20,157 nucleotides of DNA from Poteriospumella lacustris (Eukaryota; Sar; Chrysophyceae; Chromulinales; Dinobryaceae), in NCBI GenBank assembly GCA_008000375.1, contig SMOI01000099.1, positions 87,547 through 107,703 on the forward strand. Reading direction: 5' to 3'. A program made the position numbers and the translations under genes. Of this stretch, positions 1-9,163 are shown piece by piece. Below the pieces are notes generated by a model. That model did no database searches and was not told where the DNA came from. It worked only from the letters and a program-made list of their open reading frames with translations. The stretch's first letter is position 1. Each line of letters begins with the position of its first letter.

Positions 1-330
1 CCCGCCCTCTGCCAGTTGAGATATCGACGACAACGATTGCATTACCCCCGGGCCTGTTCGAGGACAAAGGAAGGTCAAAACAATCGAATACTCCCCCTGT
101 GAGTAGGATAATTAAATTGATCACTGAAGAGAGCGAACAGCTCGCGATCCTCACTGACGGTCATTCTTTGTTCGTTGTGAAAGCAGTGCCAGCCAGATCT
201 CCGTGCTTTTCGTTGTTGCTTCTTTCATCAGTTATCAGTCCTGCACACAGTCCTGCACCACCGTTGACCACAGATCGTTGACTATCGACGTATCCACGTA
301 TTTCCATCAGTAATTTACGCCCCATTCAGC
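1..330. other. Upstream region of the 331-2394 gene
   Basis: No convincing coding sequence is seen. The region should hold the promoter and 5' leader of the gene that begins at 331. It contains an 11-base direct duplication (CAGTCCTGCAC, twice, around 238-260). No clear TATA element is visible. A 60-codon reading frame here opens on GTG and has no recognisable features, so it is not called. Confidence 0.5.
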
Positions 331-2394
331 ATGAGCGAAGAAGAACAGTCGCCCAGCTCCGACGAGGTGGCAACACACACGGAGGAGACCGTATCGGTCG
401 CACCTTCGCAATCGCATGAGCCAGTGCTCACCACAGAGGAAACTCACACTCAACAACAAACAACAGCTCCGGTGGAACCGGATGCAGCGCCCAGCACCGG
501 TAGCGGTGCCAGTGACGGCGCGCACACCGGACCACCCCACGAGAGAGAGGAAACCGACGAAACGGAGCCTTCCATTCTCATTGAACCAGCGACTTCTGGT
601 GAGCATCCTCCTCCAGAACTGCCCAGTCTACCACGTGATCGTGCACCCACGAACACCTCCGCCCTCGCCGACGAGCGGATGGTCGCGTACGACTCACCCA
701 CGATGATCTCCGATTTGGAAACACAGTTACAATTCTTCATTCGACCCGAATTCCAATTGCTGGAGATCCTCTGTCACGTCAATGGCTTCGTGGAAGACAC
801 GACGTATCTCTTCCTGGACCTGGGCAAACTCATGCTGTCGATTCACAGCGCCGAAGAGACACCCGCACCCAGTCGGAAAGCGGCCCTCGTCGATTTCATA
901 TTGCCACGGTTGGCGTTGAAATCCGACGACGTCGATTTGAACCGTATGAAACTGATCATGTATCTGCAGCCGTTCCAGAAGCACACGTTCACGGGTGAGT
1001 TTGGCCACGAGGTGTCCTCGAGCAAGTTCAAAGAGCCGCCGCTGTTCTTGCAGGTCATTGTCGACCAACCGACGGGTTTAGACCTGACGCCCTGGCCTAC
1101 GACCATTGACAGTGCCTCGTTGCGGGCCGCCGAGACGTATTTGAACCATTTCCACGGGACCGATGGCCACGACGCCGGCAGTCGTCGCACGAGTGTGCGG
1201 TCGAGTTTGTTCGCCAAGGCGTGGTTAGGGCCGAACTCCCCGCTCCAAATGGCGTCCTCGACCCGGCCCAGCGTCATGGTCATCGATGCACATCTCCACG
1301 GTGGCGGCGGTGGCGGTGGCGGTGGCGACCTGAGCGGCGGTGAGGAGCTGATCTCACCGACGCGTCTGGGCTCCATTTCGATGTCGTCGGCGAACTCGAC
1401 GGGGCCGTTGTCGCTGCCCAAGATCAACAAGGCGGGCTCCATTTCGGTCGATCACTCGTTGAACAGCAGTTTGAACAGTCGCCACGCGGACGATTTGCAG
1501 TCGCCGTCGTCGGTGGCTGCGTCGTTGGCCTCGTCGCTCTTCCCCACCGCCCACAGCAACAACAGCAACAGCAACGGCTCGGGCAACACTACGGCGAGCT
1601 TTCTGCCGCGGTTGACCGATCCATCGCCCCGCGGCGATGGCAGCAGCACCGGCGGCGGCGGCGGTGGCGGCGGTGGCGGCGGTGGCGGCGGCGGTGGGCA
1701 CCATCACCACCACCACGCGGCGCATCTGCACGACCGCGAGCGTCGCGACAGTTTCGCGAAGGACGCGCCCAGCGGCGAGAAACACATCTACGACTTCCTC
1801 ATGAGCAACGAGTCTCGCTGCGACAGTGCGCGTCTGCCGGTCGATGGCGCCGACCAGCAACAGCAACCGCCGCCGTCATCGTCGGCGGCGGCGCATCACG
1901 TGACGATGCTGCCGCCGCTCGACGACGGCCACTACGCCGGCAGCCCGCTGGTCGCGGCCTCGGCGCAGAACTCGGCGCGGAAGAGTCATTTCGGCAACGG
2001 CAACAGCAGCAACAACAATAACAACAACGGTGGCGGTGGTGGTGGCGGTGCCGCGGCCAGCAGCAAAGGGAACCGCGACCGTGTGCAGCGTCGGTCCTTG
2101 GGCAACGCCACTTTCGCGCCACCGTCGTCGGCGAAGCTCGGCAAAGGCACCGGTGGCGGTGGCGGTGGCGGGCCGGAGGATTCGCCTGCGCTGAGCGCCG
2201 GCAGTGTCAAGTCGGTGAGCGGGTCGCCGTCGCGGCTGTTGCGGCGGTCGTTCGGCATGGACCCGATCCAGGCGCGCTCGCTCGAGTCGGAGAAGTTCGG
2301 TGCGACGCTGCCGAAGCTCGCGCCCATCGCCGCAGGCAATGGCGGCGCGGTGGCCGCTCCCACAGCGGCGGCTGCTGCGGCACCGTCGCTGTGA
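331..2394 (+). CDS. Protein of unknown function, one folded region plus Gly/His/Asn-rich tail
   Basis: This is a single uninterrupted 687-residue frame whose ATG has A at -3, and the whole frame is used. Residues 1-120 are acidic and Ser/Thr/Pro/Glu-rich, probably disordered. Residues about 126-276 are the only normal-complexity part: alternating hydrophobic segments (FFIRPEFQLLEILCHVNGF, then a stretch around YLFLDLGKLMLSI, then a segment ending FLQVIVDQ) that look like a mixed helix/strand domain. I do not recognise the family. From about residue 310 to the end the protein is low-complexity, with several poly-Gly runs, six consecutive histidines at 457-462, an Asn run near 567 and scattered basic Ser-rich segments (RRSLG, RRSFGMD) that could be phosphorylation sites. 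No signal peptide or membrane segment is seen. The poly-Gly runs come from GGTGGC-type hexamers. The frame and composition make it very likely a real gene; its function is unknown. Confidence 0.85.
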   Translation: MSEEEQSPSSDEVATHTEETVSVAPSQSHEPVLTTEETHTQQQTTAPVEPDAAPSTGSGASDGAHTGPPHEREETDETEPSILIEPATSGEHPPPELPSLPRDRAPTNTSALADERMVAYDSPTMISDLETQLQFFIRPEFQLLEILCHVNGFVEDTTYLFLDLGKLMLSIHSAEETPAPSRKAALVDFILPRLALKSDDVDLNRMKLIMYLQPFQKHTFTGEFGHEVSSSKFKEPPLFLQVIVDQPTGLDLTPWPTTIDSASLRAAETYLNHFHGTDGHDAGSRRTSVRSSLFAKAWLGPNSPLQMASSTRPSVMVIDAHLHGGGGGGGGGDLSGGEELISPTRLGSISMSSANSTGPLSLPKINKAGSISVDHSLNSSLNSRHADDLQSPSSVAASLASSLFPTAHSNNSNSNGSGNTTASFLPRLTDPSPRGDGSSTGGGGGGGGGGGGGGGGHHHHHHAAHLHDRERRDSFAKDAPSGEKHIYDFLMSNESRCDSARLPVDGADQQQQPPPSSSAAAHHVTMLPPLDDGHYAGSPLVAASAQNSARKSHFGNGNSSNNNNNNGGGGGGGAAASSKGNRDRVQRRSLGNATFAPPSSAKLGKGTGGGGGGGPEDSPALSAGSVKSVSGSPSRLLRRSFGMDPIQARSLESEKFGATLPKLAPIAAGNGGAVAAPTAAAAAAPSL
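1303..1326 (+). repeat. GGTGGC-type hexamer tract (poly-Gly)
   Basis: Tandem GGTGGC/GGCGGT units in frame encode a glycine run in the 331-2394 protein. It belongs to the hexamer family that recurs across the window. Confidence 0.85.
1649..1716 (+). repeat. Gly tract followed by six His codons
   Basis: A long run of GGC/GGT codons (about 16 glycines) runs directly into CAC/CAT codons for six histidines at 1699-1716. It lies inside the coding sequence of the 331-2394 protein and keeps frame. Confidence 0.9.
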
Positions 2395-2706
2395 GCGACG
2401 CCATCGTCTGTTCAGTGTCCCCCTACCCCCGTTGTTTCCCCCCGTCCCCCTGTGCTGCGCCCATTCGCCATCGGTCTGTTTCCCCGGTCGTTTCGTTTGT
2501 TTCTCCCCCCACCACCTCCGTCGTTGTCGTCCCTGTGCGTTGCTGTGCTGTGCTGTTCGTTGCTCTGTTTTGTGTGGGCCGTGTGGCGTGTGCCTCGCAT
2601 CTGTTCCTCGCCCCCCTCGCCCCCTCTCCCTCTCCCTCGCCCCCCCTCCTCATCTGGCGCACCGCGGCCCCTCTCGTCTCTGTCAGTTTCCTGCGACGTG
2701 TCGCCT

Positions 2707-2733
2707 GTCGCTCGTCGCTCGTCGCTCGTCGCT
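2707..2733 (+). repeat. GTCGCTC heptamer repeat
   Basis: Four nearly perfect tandem copies of GTCGCTC lie in the pyrimidine-rich non-coding stretch. Confidence 0.85.
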
Positions 2734-2948
2734 GTGGGTGTGCGTATCTCTGTTACCCGCGGTCGCTCTTGCGCAGCGTCGCTGTTCTCCCGCAGCAGCT
2801 GTGCCCAGCAGTGTCGTGTGTTGTTAGATGTGTCCCTCTGTGTGCCCCTGTGTGTGCCGTGTCTATGTCGTCGGTTTCGCCTGTGCCATTCGTTGCTCCT
2901 CCCCGCTCCTCTCGCAGTTTGTTCGTTGTGCCTCTTCCACCTCCCCCC

Positions 2949-2986
2949 TCGTCGTCGTCTTCTTCTTCTTCTTCTTCCTCCTCCTC
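2949..2986 (+). repeat. CGT/CTT/CCT triplet microsatellite
   Basis: Consecutive triplets GTC, TTC and TCC form a pure pyrimidine-dominated microsatellite. Confidence 0.85.
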
Positions 2987-3060
2987 GCGCTACACCCCAT
3001 TGTCCCTCAAACGTCCCGTTTATCTTTCACCGGGGTCTTTGTGATGCGCTGCGCTGCAGA

Positions 3061-3093
3061 AGCGGTAGCGGTAGCGGTAGCGGTAGCGGTAGC
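3061..3093 (+). repeat. AGCGGT hexamer microsatellite
   Basis: Five perfect tandem copies of AGCGGT plus a partial sixth, in non-coding DNA. Confidence 0.95.
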
Positions 3094-3237
3094 CACCGCG
3101 GTGTCTGCTGCGCGGCAGTCCTATCGAGGCGTTTCGCTTCTCCGTCCGCGTCTGTTTGTTGTTGTTCTTTCCCCTTTGGCTTTGTCCTCCTCGTCGGTTG
3201 GTCGCACAGTTCCCCCCACGTTACTCTACGTTTCCTT

Positions 3238-3253
3238 CCCCCCCCCCCCCCCC
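3238..3253 (+). repeat. Poly-C run of 16
   Basis: Sixteen consecutive C residues immediately precede an A/C-rich stretch. This is a length-unstable homopolymer and a likely sequencing trouble spot. Confidence 0.95.
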
Positions 3254-3497
3254 ACACACCCAAACAAACACAATCACACTGTAAACTACTAAAACGTCCT
3301 TCACAAACTCACACACCACACACATGACGGCTACGAGTGAGTGGTGCTGTGTCGTTGGCCCCCTGCAGACACACAGAGACTGCATCTTGGTGGTGGGTGG
3401 CGGATCGTTTTCGTTGCACTGCGCGTGCCCCGGCACTGCCTCCTGCCACTACCACCCGTCTCCCAGCACACAGCGACGGCGACGGCTACAGGGGGTG

Positions 3498-3542
3498 AGA
3501 CAGTGGGGCAGACAGTGGGGCAGACAGTGGGGCAGACAGTGG
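3498..3542 (+). repeat. 12-base minisatellite AGACAGTGGGGC
   Basis: Three full copies and a partial fourth of AGACAGTGGGGC occur in tandem with no mismatches. In one frame the repeat reads Trp-Gly-Arg-Gln, but that frame is short and otherwise unremarkable. Confidence 0.95.
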
Positions 3543-3800
3543 AGGAGGAAGACAGTTGCGCAGTTTACAGCCACAAGGGCAGCGAGACAGGCCTGCTCTC
3601 TGCCGTGGTGATTCGTCACGCGTCATCGGCCCCTTTCGCACGACCGTGAGAATCGATGAGAAGGGCGCCGAGGGGGGAAGGGGCAGCAGCCGACGACGCC
3701 GACAAACGACCCAACGGCCAGCAGGTGCCTTGGCCTCGTCATGGCTACAGGTCTCTACTCTATGGCGCCGACACAGAACACGGCGTCGGTCTGGAGAAAC

Positions 3801-3806
3801 AATAAA
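3801..3806 (+). terminator. Candidate polyadenylation signal AATAAA
   Basis: AATAAA lies on the plus strand 1.4 kb past the stop codon of the 331-2394 gene, after the pyrimidine-rich flank. If used, it would give that gene a very long 3' UTR. The hexamer is common by chance and no other AATAAA was noticed beside the other genes, so this is tentative. Confidence 0.3.
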
Positions 3807-5393
3807 CTAAACTAATCCATGCTAAAGGGGGGGGCAGGGTACAGGAGGAAGAGACATTGCGCGCGAGCACGGCAGTGGCGTGCGCAGGTACAGAGAGATA
3901 AAACAGAAAGAAAAGCGATGCGCGGGCCTTGCGTCTTGGGGGGAGGGCGTATGCTATGTACAGCGGAAATCAACTGACGATGGAGCGTGCACGTAGAGAG
4001 AGAGGGAGTGGTATTATCAGGAAGGGCTGCAGTAGAGAGAGGCGTCTGGAGGCGAGGAGGTGAACACCTACAGGTTCTCGTTTTGCACTATACACCAGGA
4101 CACACAGACAGACACTCAACAGCGTTAGCGACAGTGACATCACAGCAGTTTTCTGGTGGCGGAAAGAAGGAGGAGAAGGAGTGGTATGAATGGCGGGTCA
4201 CGTGGTCATCACAGTGGACGGTGGGTGGGGGGCACGCCGGAGATGGGCGACGGTTTCATTTCAGACGCATCGGGAGGGACCAGCGCCAAGCGGTTGTCCC
4301 CCCACACGTCACTGAATGTGTCGTTTTCATGGCTTCCTCGTCGTCGACGCCCCCCCCCCTTCGATCGCCGTCCTCGATCACCGTCGCTCTTGCCTCTCTC
4401 CGTCATCGGTCTCTCGTCTCGAACCTCCCAGTTCCAGGACTGTCACATCTGACGTCGTCTTCTTCGTGCCGGGTATGCTTTTGCGTTTTTTGCGTTGTCA
4501 AGTCCAGTCGGCCCAAAAAGACAACCACATCAACAGACCATTAGTTGGTGGCTTTTCTGGCTAACCAAACTTCAGTGACCATGCGTTGCTGCGTAGACGT
4601 CGACTTGACTGTGTGAACTGAGCGGAGACGAGAGTGAGAGAGGTGAGATTTGAGTGAGAGATGGGGTACCGCGGGCTGTGAACGCTATCCTGTGGATGAT
4701 GTGACAAAATCGAAACAGAAGAAACACACCCTCACCCACATTGCGGACCATCTCCCTCTCTTCTCTCACTCGCTCTCCTTCTCGCTCTAAACACGACACA
4801 CGTCTTGAGTCGTCGTATATCGCTTGCATTGACCCACCGCATCGACAGCAAATACACATATGCACACATACGCAAAACGACGCCACACAGCAGAAGATAA
4901 AGCGCATGGAGACAACGAAGACAGATACGACGACGACGCATGGGAGGTGGTGGGGAGAGTGGAGCAGGACGAGGGCGGACGAGAGGGAGAGGACACGGAA
5001 CGTGGGGATCGGCGGGACGGCAGATCGGAGAACAGAATTTGCAGGGAGATTAATCGCTTAGTCTCTGCTACGAACTGCACACAGCAAGGGGGGGGGCACG
5101 GGTCAGCGGCGGGACTGATCGATGATTGTTCTGGTGCGACACTTCACTCGCGATGGAAATCGTTTTCATCTTCTCGCACTGGAAGAGACGAGGGAACGAT
5201 GAGCCCCGCCAATGGAGTCGTAGCACGTTCAGAACAGACATTGTTCGACTTGAAGCCCGTCGGCTTGACGCACAACCACCGTGAGAAATGACCGCATCCA
5301 CCAAGAGCAACGTACAACGAACAAGAAATGCGTCGAGCAGCCCACCCACACACCGCAATGCAACCATCGCATCACGTTCGTGGCGGTACCCCC

Positions 5394-5412
5394 CGGAGCC
5401 TGCGAGGCTCCG
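5394..5412. other. GC-rich hairpin near the 3' end of the ClC gene
   Basis: CGGAGCC and GGCTCCG form a perfect 7-base-pair stem around the loop TGCGA. It lies about 270 bases past the ClC stop codon and could be a 3'-UTR structure; no function is known. Confidence 0.5.
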
Positions 5413-5678
5413 AATCAAGCAATGCAAGAGTGATGAGGAAGTGAACGAGACAAACGAAACTGTGGCGTGCGTGTGTCTCGATCACCAAGAAGCAAACAAA
5501 TCAAAGAAACATCAAAACAACGAAACACACGCGAATCCACAACCTCAGCGAACACGCTGCTAGCCAAAGTCAACTAATGTAATCGAACACCAAACAAAAA
5601 GGCAACATCGGAAGACGAAACGCCAAAGAAACGAAAGAACAAAAGAAAGAAGCGCTGGTAGAATTAACGCGATCGGAT

Positions 5679-7663
5679 TTAGTGAGCAGGCGTACCGGGT
5701 TCGGATGTGGTTGGAGCGAACTTCTTGTTGCCCATGTACTGCTTCAGCGTGAAATCATCCTGTTCTTGCTTGTTCGACTGACTGCTAATGCTTCCACCAT
5801 GTTCGGCATCGTCGCCGTGAGCGGCGTTGTTGGCTTGATTCTGCATGCCCGCCCGAGAGGTCAGCTTCTTGAAGAGACCCGAGCCGGACACGAACATATA
5901 CGAGGTGATGGCGGCGATGAACAACGGGGCGATCTGGTACAAACCGAAGTAGTAGATGCAGACCACCAAAGCCACGAAGGTGAAAGGCATCGGCACAATG
6001 CCAGAGGGCAAGGCTACCATAAAACCAGCAATGCACAGACCCTTGGGCACGTAATCGAAGTGTTGATACATGACGCAGCCGGCGATCATGCCCATGGTCA
6101 AGAACGGGAAAATGATACCGCCGCAGAAGCCGCAGTTCATCGAGACGCCCAACAACACCATGCGTGCAAAGCCCGTGCAAAGGAGCAACTTCGTGGAGAT
6201 GTCACCGTTAGCGCCGTACTTGATCAAATATGGGAAGACGATGTTGCCGTTGCCGACGGTGAGAGGCAACGACCAGTTCACCAAACCGATGATCAAGCCA
6301 CCAATGGTGGGAGGCAGCACTTCTTGCAAGAAGGGAGCGCGGGCCAAGCGCAAACGCATGCGTTGGAAAATCTGCTTTGTGATGCCAATTGTGATCATCA
6401 CCATCGTGCAGAGGCCACCGGCCACAAGACCGATCATGATGCCGGTGCCGATTTGCCAACTGCTGTAACCCATCTCCAGCCATTCGATCGCCAGCTGCAA
6501 AACAGATACTGTGAGGAAATAACACGAGAAATAATCTGGAGACGGTCATCCTTACAATTGCGCCAGAGTTTTCGGCGTACTCCAGGTAGGTGGGCTCGAT
6601 CAACTCGTAGTAGATGACGAATCCGACCATCGCGGAGATGGACAAAATGATGGTTGACTCCATGTACGATCTGTAAAGAGGTAAGGATAAGTTCGATAGT
6701 TCAAAACATCCTGAAAGTGCTGGACAACTTACTTCGGGGGCTCGCCCAACTCGTGCATCATCAACGCTCCCAACATCGGCGTGGGGAACAACGCGCCCAA
6801 CGCGGAGGCCATACCAGCAAGCACAAAGACCTTGTTGTAGTCTTCGTCTTCGAAATCAACAACGTGCGAGATGTAGTAGGCAATACCACCTCCCAAGTTG
6901 CCCAAGGCCTGCTCGGGACCCAAAGTGGCACCACCGGCGAGGGACACCATCGAAATAACGTAGGTGTAAGGGATCCACTTGGGCTCGACATGGAACGTGT
7001 TGATATCCTTGAAAATACCAGGAAGATTGTCAGGATAGCTCGCAAAATAGCGAATCAGTCCCACAGCGAAACCCGCACAAGTGGGGATGGCGATGAAGTA
7101 ATGCTTGCCATTGTACCATTCACCGCAACTGACGTCTTCGTCGTAGTTACACTGCACCCACTGCTTCGGGACCTGTGCATTAAAAATTACAGTGTTAGAA
7201 GAGGTCATTAAGGAAGACAGGGGGGGGTTACGGTCAGACGTACTTGATCGCCGACATTCATGAACAAACTGGCGGCAACGGCCATGAAGCTGGCCACCAA
7301 CACTGTGTAGAAAATCAAGCGCCAAAACTTCTTCGTTCGGGCGAAACCCGGAGAAATGGGCAAATCACCTTCATTTCCGCGATGGCTGACGGTGTTGATC
7401 TCTTCGAGGAGATTGTTGGTGAACTTAGCATCAGGATCAAAACGGTTTCCGACGGAAGTCAAGGTTCGCGCCAATCCTTCAAACGGCTGGGACACATGAC
7501 GTTGAATCGCAGCGCCATCAAAGGTGAAAGCTCGAGAAAACGTATACTGACGATTGATTCCTTCATCAGCAAAAGTGTTGACTCTCTCCAGATTGGCTTG
7601 TTGCTGCTGCTGGGCAAGCAGCTTCTCGTCCAATTTGTTTGATTTGGAACCTCCTCCGAGCAT
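5679..7663 (-). CDS. ClC-family chloride channel/transporter, 4 exons
   Basis: The coding exons are 7663-7244, 7172-6733, 6670-6556 and 6494-5679, joining in frame to 596 residues; the ATG has A at -3. Residues 1-108 are a polar cytoplasmic leader with five consecutive glutamines, followed by a run of membrane helices. Family marks are GGATLGPEQALG at 220-231, where Glu227 sits where the ClC gating glutamate sits; LFPTPMLGALMMHELG at 268-283, matching the helix after the filter; and CGFCGGIIFP at about 446-455, matching the GGxFxP motif. The filter reads GPE rather than the GKEGP of animal and plant ClCs and is closer in style to the divergent bacterial YfeO-like branch. The C-terminus is short and polar, with no CBS pair. 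Expected role is chloride (or other anion) conduction or anion/proton exchange in a membrane; ion and compartment cannot be read. It diverges from the malate dehydrogenase gene with 483 bases between starts. Confidence 0.85.
6495..6555 (-). other. Intron 3 of the ClC gene (61 bases)
   Basis: The donor is GTAAGG and the acceptor TTTTGCAG on the minus strand; phase 0. Splicing joins the codons for Gly-Ala-Ile to Leu-Ala-Ile-Glu-Trp. A second AG (CCTCACAG) lies 14 bases upstream of the chosen acceptor and would shift the frame. Confidence 0.85.
6671..6732 (-). other. Intron 2 of the ClC gene (62 bases)
   Basis: The donor is GTAAGT and the acceptor CTCTTTACAG; phase 2. The split codon becomes AAA (Lys), giving EPPKSYMESTIIL across the junction. 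Without splicing the frame stops immediately. Confidence 0.9.
7173..7243 (-). other. Intron 1 of the ClC gene (71 bases)
   Basis: The donor is GTACGT and the acceptor AATGCACAG; phase 0. A CTAAC branch-point-like sequence lies near the 3' end. Splicing joins MNVGDQ to VPKQWVQ. Confidence 0.9.
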
Positions 7664-8146
7664 TGTTCAGACACAACTTCTGTCACGAAAAGGATGACGA
7701 TCTTTCAGAGGACACCAAAGAAATGCTGATATGTCTCTGTTTATCCCAAAGAGTCGTCGTACTTTCACGGTCACACAACAAGTAAAGTCGGTCCAAATCT
7801 TCGAACGTGGAGCAGGCGAAAAGCGAGCAACAAACAAAAACAGCAGCAGCAGACCCATCGTCTCTCTGCCAAAAAAACGATGATTTGAGGAGGTTGAGAA
7901 AAGTCGAAGAAAATCCAACCCAGACTTTCTTTTGGGTGCATCTGCGATTTTTGCACACAGACTCCCAGACTCCTGTCAAGGTGAAGTTCAACGTACAACG
8001 ACTGTGTGAAACAACGGTGAGGCACTGGGAGGAAGGTTTTGACTTCTTGATGTTGGCCGCGCATTTACGAAATACGGTACTGAATCGCATTCCAATACAC
8101 ACTTTCTCTCTTTGTCTTCCCTCTGTCCACCATCCACTGTCTTCCC
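7664..8146. promoter_or_regulatory. Divergent promoter region, ClC (-) / MDH (+)
   Basis: A 483-base spacer lies between the two start codons and must hold both 5' leaders and both promoters. No TATA box was found. It holds ACCCAGAC (7918-7925) and TCCCAGAC (7963-7970), related to the element repeated in the MAD1 divergent promoter. The last 48 bases before the MDH start are almost all pyrimidine. Open frames here are short, T-rich on the minus strand, and not convincing. Confidence 0.5.
8099..8146 (+). promoter_or_regulatory. Polypyrimidine leader before the MDH start
   Basis: The 48 bases before the MDH ATG are nearly all C and T, with only scattered purines, and the base at -3 is C rather than the purine found at the other starts here. 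It could be an initiator or translational-control tract. There is no AG close enough to the ATG to make it a splice acceptor. Confidence 0.4.
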
Positions 8147-9163
8147 ATGAAGGTTACTATCACTGGCGCGGCTGGCCGCATTGCTTATTCGTTGATTCCG
8201 TTGATCTTACATGGTCATGTCTTTGGACCCAACACTCCCATTGATTTGGTGCTTCTCGATATTCCGGAGGCATACAATAAGTTGAAAGGTATTGAGCTGG
8301 AAACAGACGATTCCAGTTTCGACAATCTCCGAAGCTTGAAGATCACCACCGACGCCGAAGATGCCTTCGTCGGATGTGAAGTGGCCATTTTACTGGGCGG
8401 TTTTCCTCGTTTGCCGGGGATGGAAAGACGAGATTTATTGAAGAAGAACGCCGATAATATCAAGTCACAAGCGTTGGCCTTGAATCGCACCGCCAACCCC
8501 AACGTAAAGGTGGTCGTGGTCGCGAACCCGGCCAACACCAACTGTTTGGTCGCCATCAAGACGGCTACCAACATCCCGCCTGAGAATTTCACGTGTCTCA
8601 CCCGATTGGATGAAGAACGATTGAGAGGTCTCTGTGCGAAGAAAATGGCGGAGGTATTGCAGCAGACGGTGAAAGGCGTCGACATCGACAACGTTTTCAT
8701 CTTCGGCAACCACAGCAACACCCAAGTCGCCTATATCAACGAAGGCACGCTCCAACAGACTCCTGGAGAACCCGTCCGCGTGGCTGATCATTTCTCGGAC
8801 GAGGAGTACCAAGCGATGTTGAAGCGTGTGCAGAACCGCGGGGCGGAGATCATCAAGTTCCTGCAGGTGAGCAGTGCGATGTCCGCCGCCGAAGCGACGG
8901 CGAAGCATTTGCGCGATTGGCTCGGTGCGGCGGACGAATCTCGACGAATGTCGGCGTTCTCGATGGGTATTTTGTTGCAGGAGAGTGTCTACGGCTTGGC
9001 GCCGGGAATCGTGTACAGTCTGCCGTGTGTGCGCTCCGACAGCGCCCCGTGTGGCTACACCATTCGCAGCGACTTGGTCTTGCCGGAAACGACGTTGGCG
9101 TTGATGCGGACCTCTGAAACAGAGCTCTTGGAGGAGCGTAGCGAGGTCGCCGAGTATCTGTAA
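8147..9163 (+). CDS. MDH1: Malate dehydrogenase, NAD-dependent, cytosolic type
   Basis: It catalyses reversible oxidation of malate to oxaloacetate with NAD. The 338-residue intronless frame begins at the first ATG after an in-frame TGA at 8081-8083. The Rossmann glycine motif is GAAGRIAYSL at 7-16, and Asp38 (LLDIPEA) ends strand 2, consistent with NAD preference. The mobile loop GFPRLPGMERRDLL (85-98) supplies the substrate arginines, NPANTN is at 127-132, and the catalytic pair is Asp155 of TRLDEERL with His189 of IFGNHSNTQ. SSAMSAAEATAKHLRDW is the conserved helix near the C-terminal third. The GNHS form and GAAGxIAYSL opening mark the cytosolic/plastid-type group rather than the mitochondrial/bacterial-mdh group. 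There is no targeting peptide, and the end, VAEYL, is not a peroxisomal SKL signal, so cytosolic location is inferred. Length is normal for the family. Confidence 0.97.
   Translation: MKVTITGAAGRIAYSLIPLILHGHVFGPNTPIDLVLLDIPEAYNKLKGIELETDDSSFDNLRSLKITTDAEDAFVGCEVAILLGGFPRLPGMERRDLLKKNADNIKSQALALNRTANPNVKVVVVANPANTNCLVAIKTATNIPPENFTCLTRLDEERLRGLCAKKMAEVLQQTVKGVDIDNVFIFGNHSNTQVAYINEGTLQQTPGEPVRVADHFSDEEYQAMLKRVQNRGAEIIKFLQVSSAMSAAEATAKHLRDWLGAADESRRMSAFSMGILLQESVYGLAPGIVYSLPCVRSDSAPCGYTIRSDLVLPETTLALMRTSETELLEERSEVAEYL

Larger units (their letters stand above)
2395..3320 (+). other. Pyrimidine-rich 3' flank of the 331-2394 gene
   Basis: About 0.9 kb in which the plus strand is overwhelmingly C and T, with embedded simple repeats. 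The several long open frames here exist because the sequence has few stop-forming purine triplets; none encodes a recognisable or normal-complexity protein. It is best read as 3' UTR or intergenic DNA. A short A/C-rich stretch (about 3254-3325) ends it. Confidence 0.6.
3321..5678. other. Gene-poor region between convergent genes
   Basis: No recognisable gene is seen. From about 3480 to 4260 the plus strand is purine-rich, around 4340-4480 it is again C/T-rich, around 4900-5090 it is purine-rich, and 5290-5660 is A-rich and T-poor, so the sense strand of the ClC gene is T/C-rich there. Small open frames are short and of skewed composition. It probably holds the 3' ends of the flanking convergent genes and spacer; a non-coding RNA cannot be excluded. 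Confidence 0.5.

Noticed and set aside
2395-3320. Trypanosome-type polypyrimidine tracts and trans-splicing
   Set aside because: The ClC gene has ordinary cis-spliced introns, genes alternate strand instead of forming one-direction clusters, and the tracts lie after stop codons, not before starts.
2300-3327. Several overlapping plus-strand frames of 150-290 codons
   Set aside because: They exist because the DNA is almost all C and T, so stops are rare. All three frames are open at once and give Ser/Pro/Leu/Arg/Cys-only proteins.
5682-6617. 311-codon plus-strand frame opposite ClC exon 4
   Set aside because: Antisense of a membrane-protein exon; His/Glu/Arg-rich with no domain, and it reads through a real intron on the other strand.
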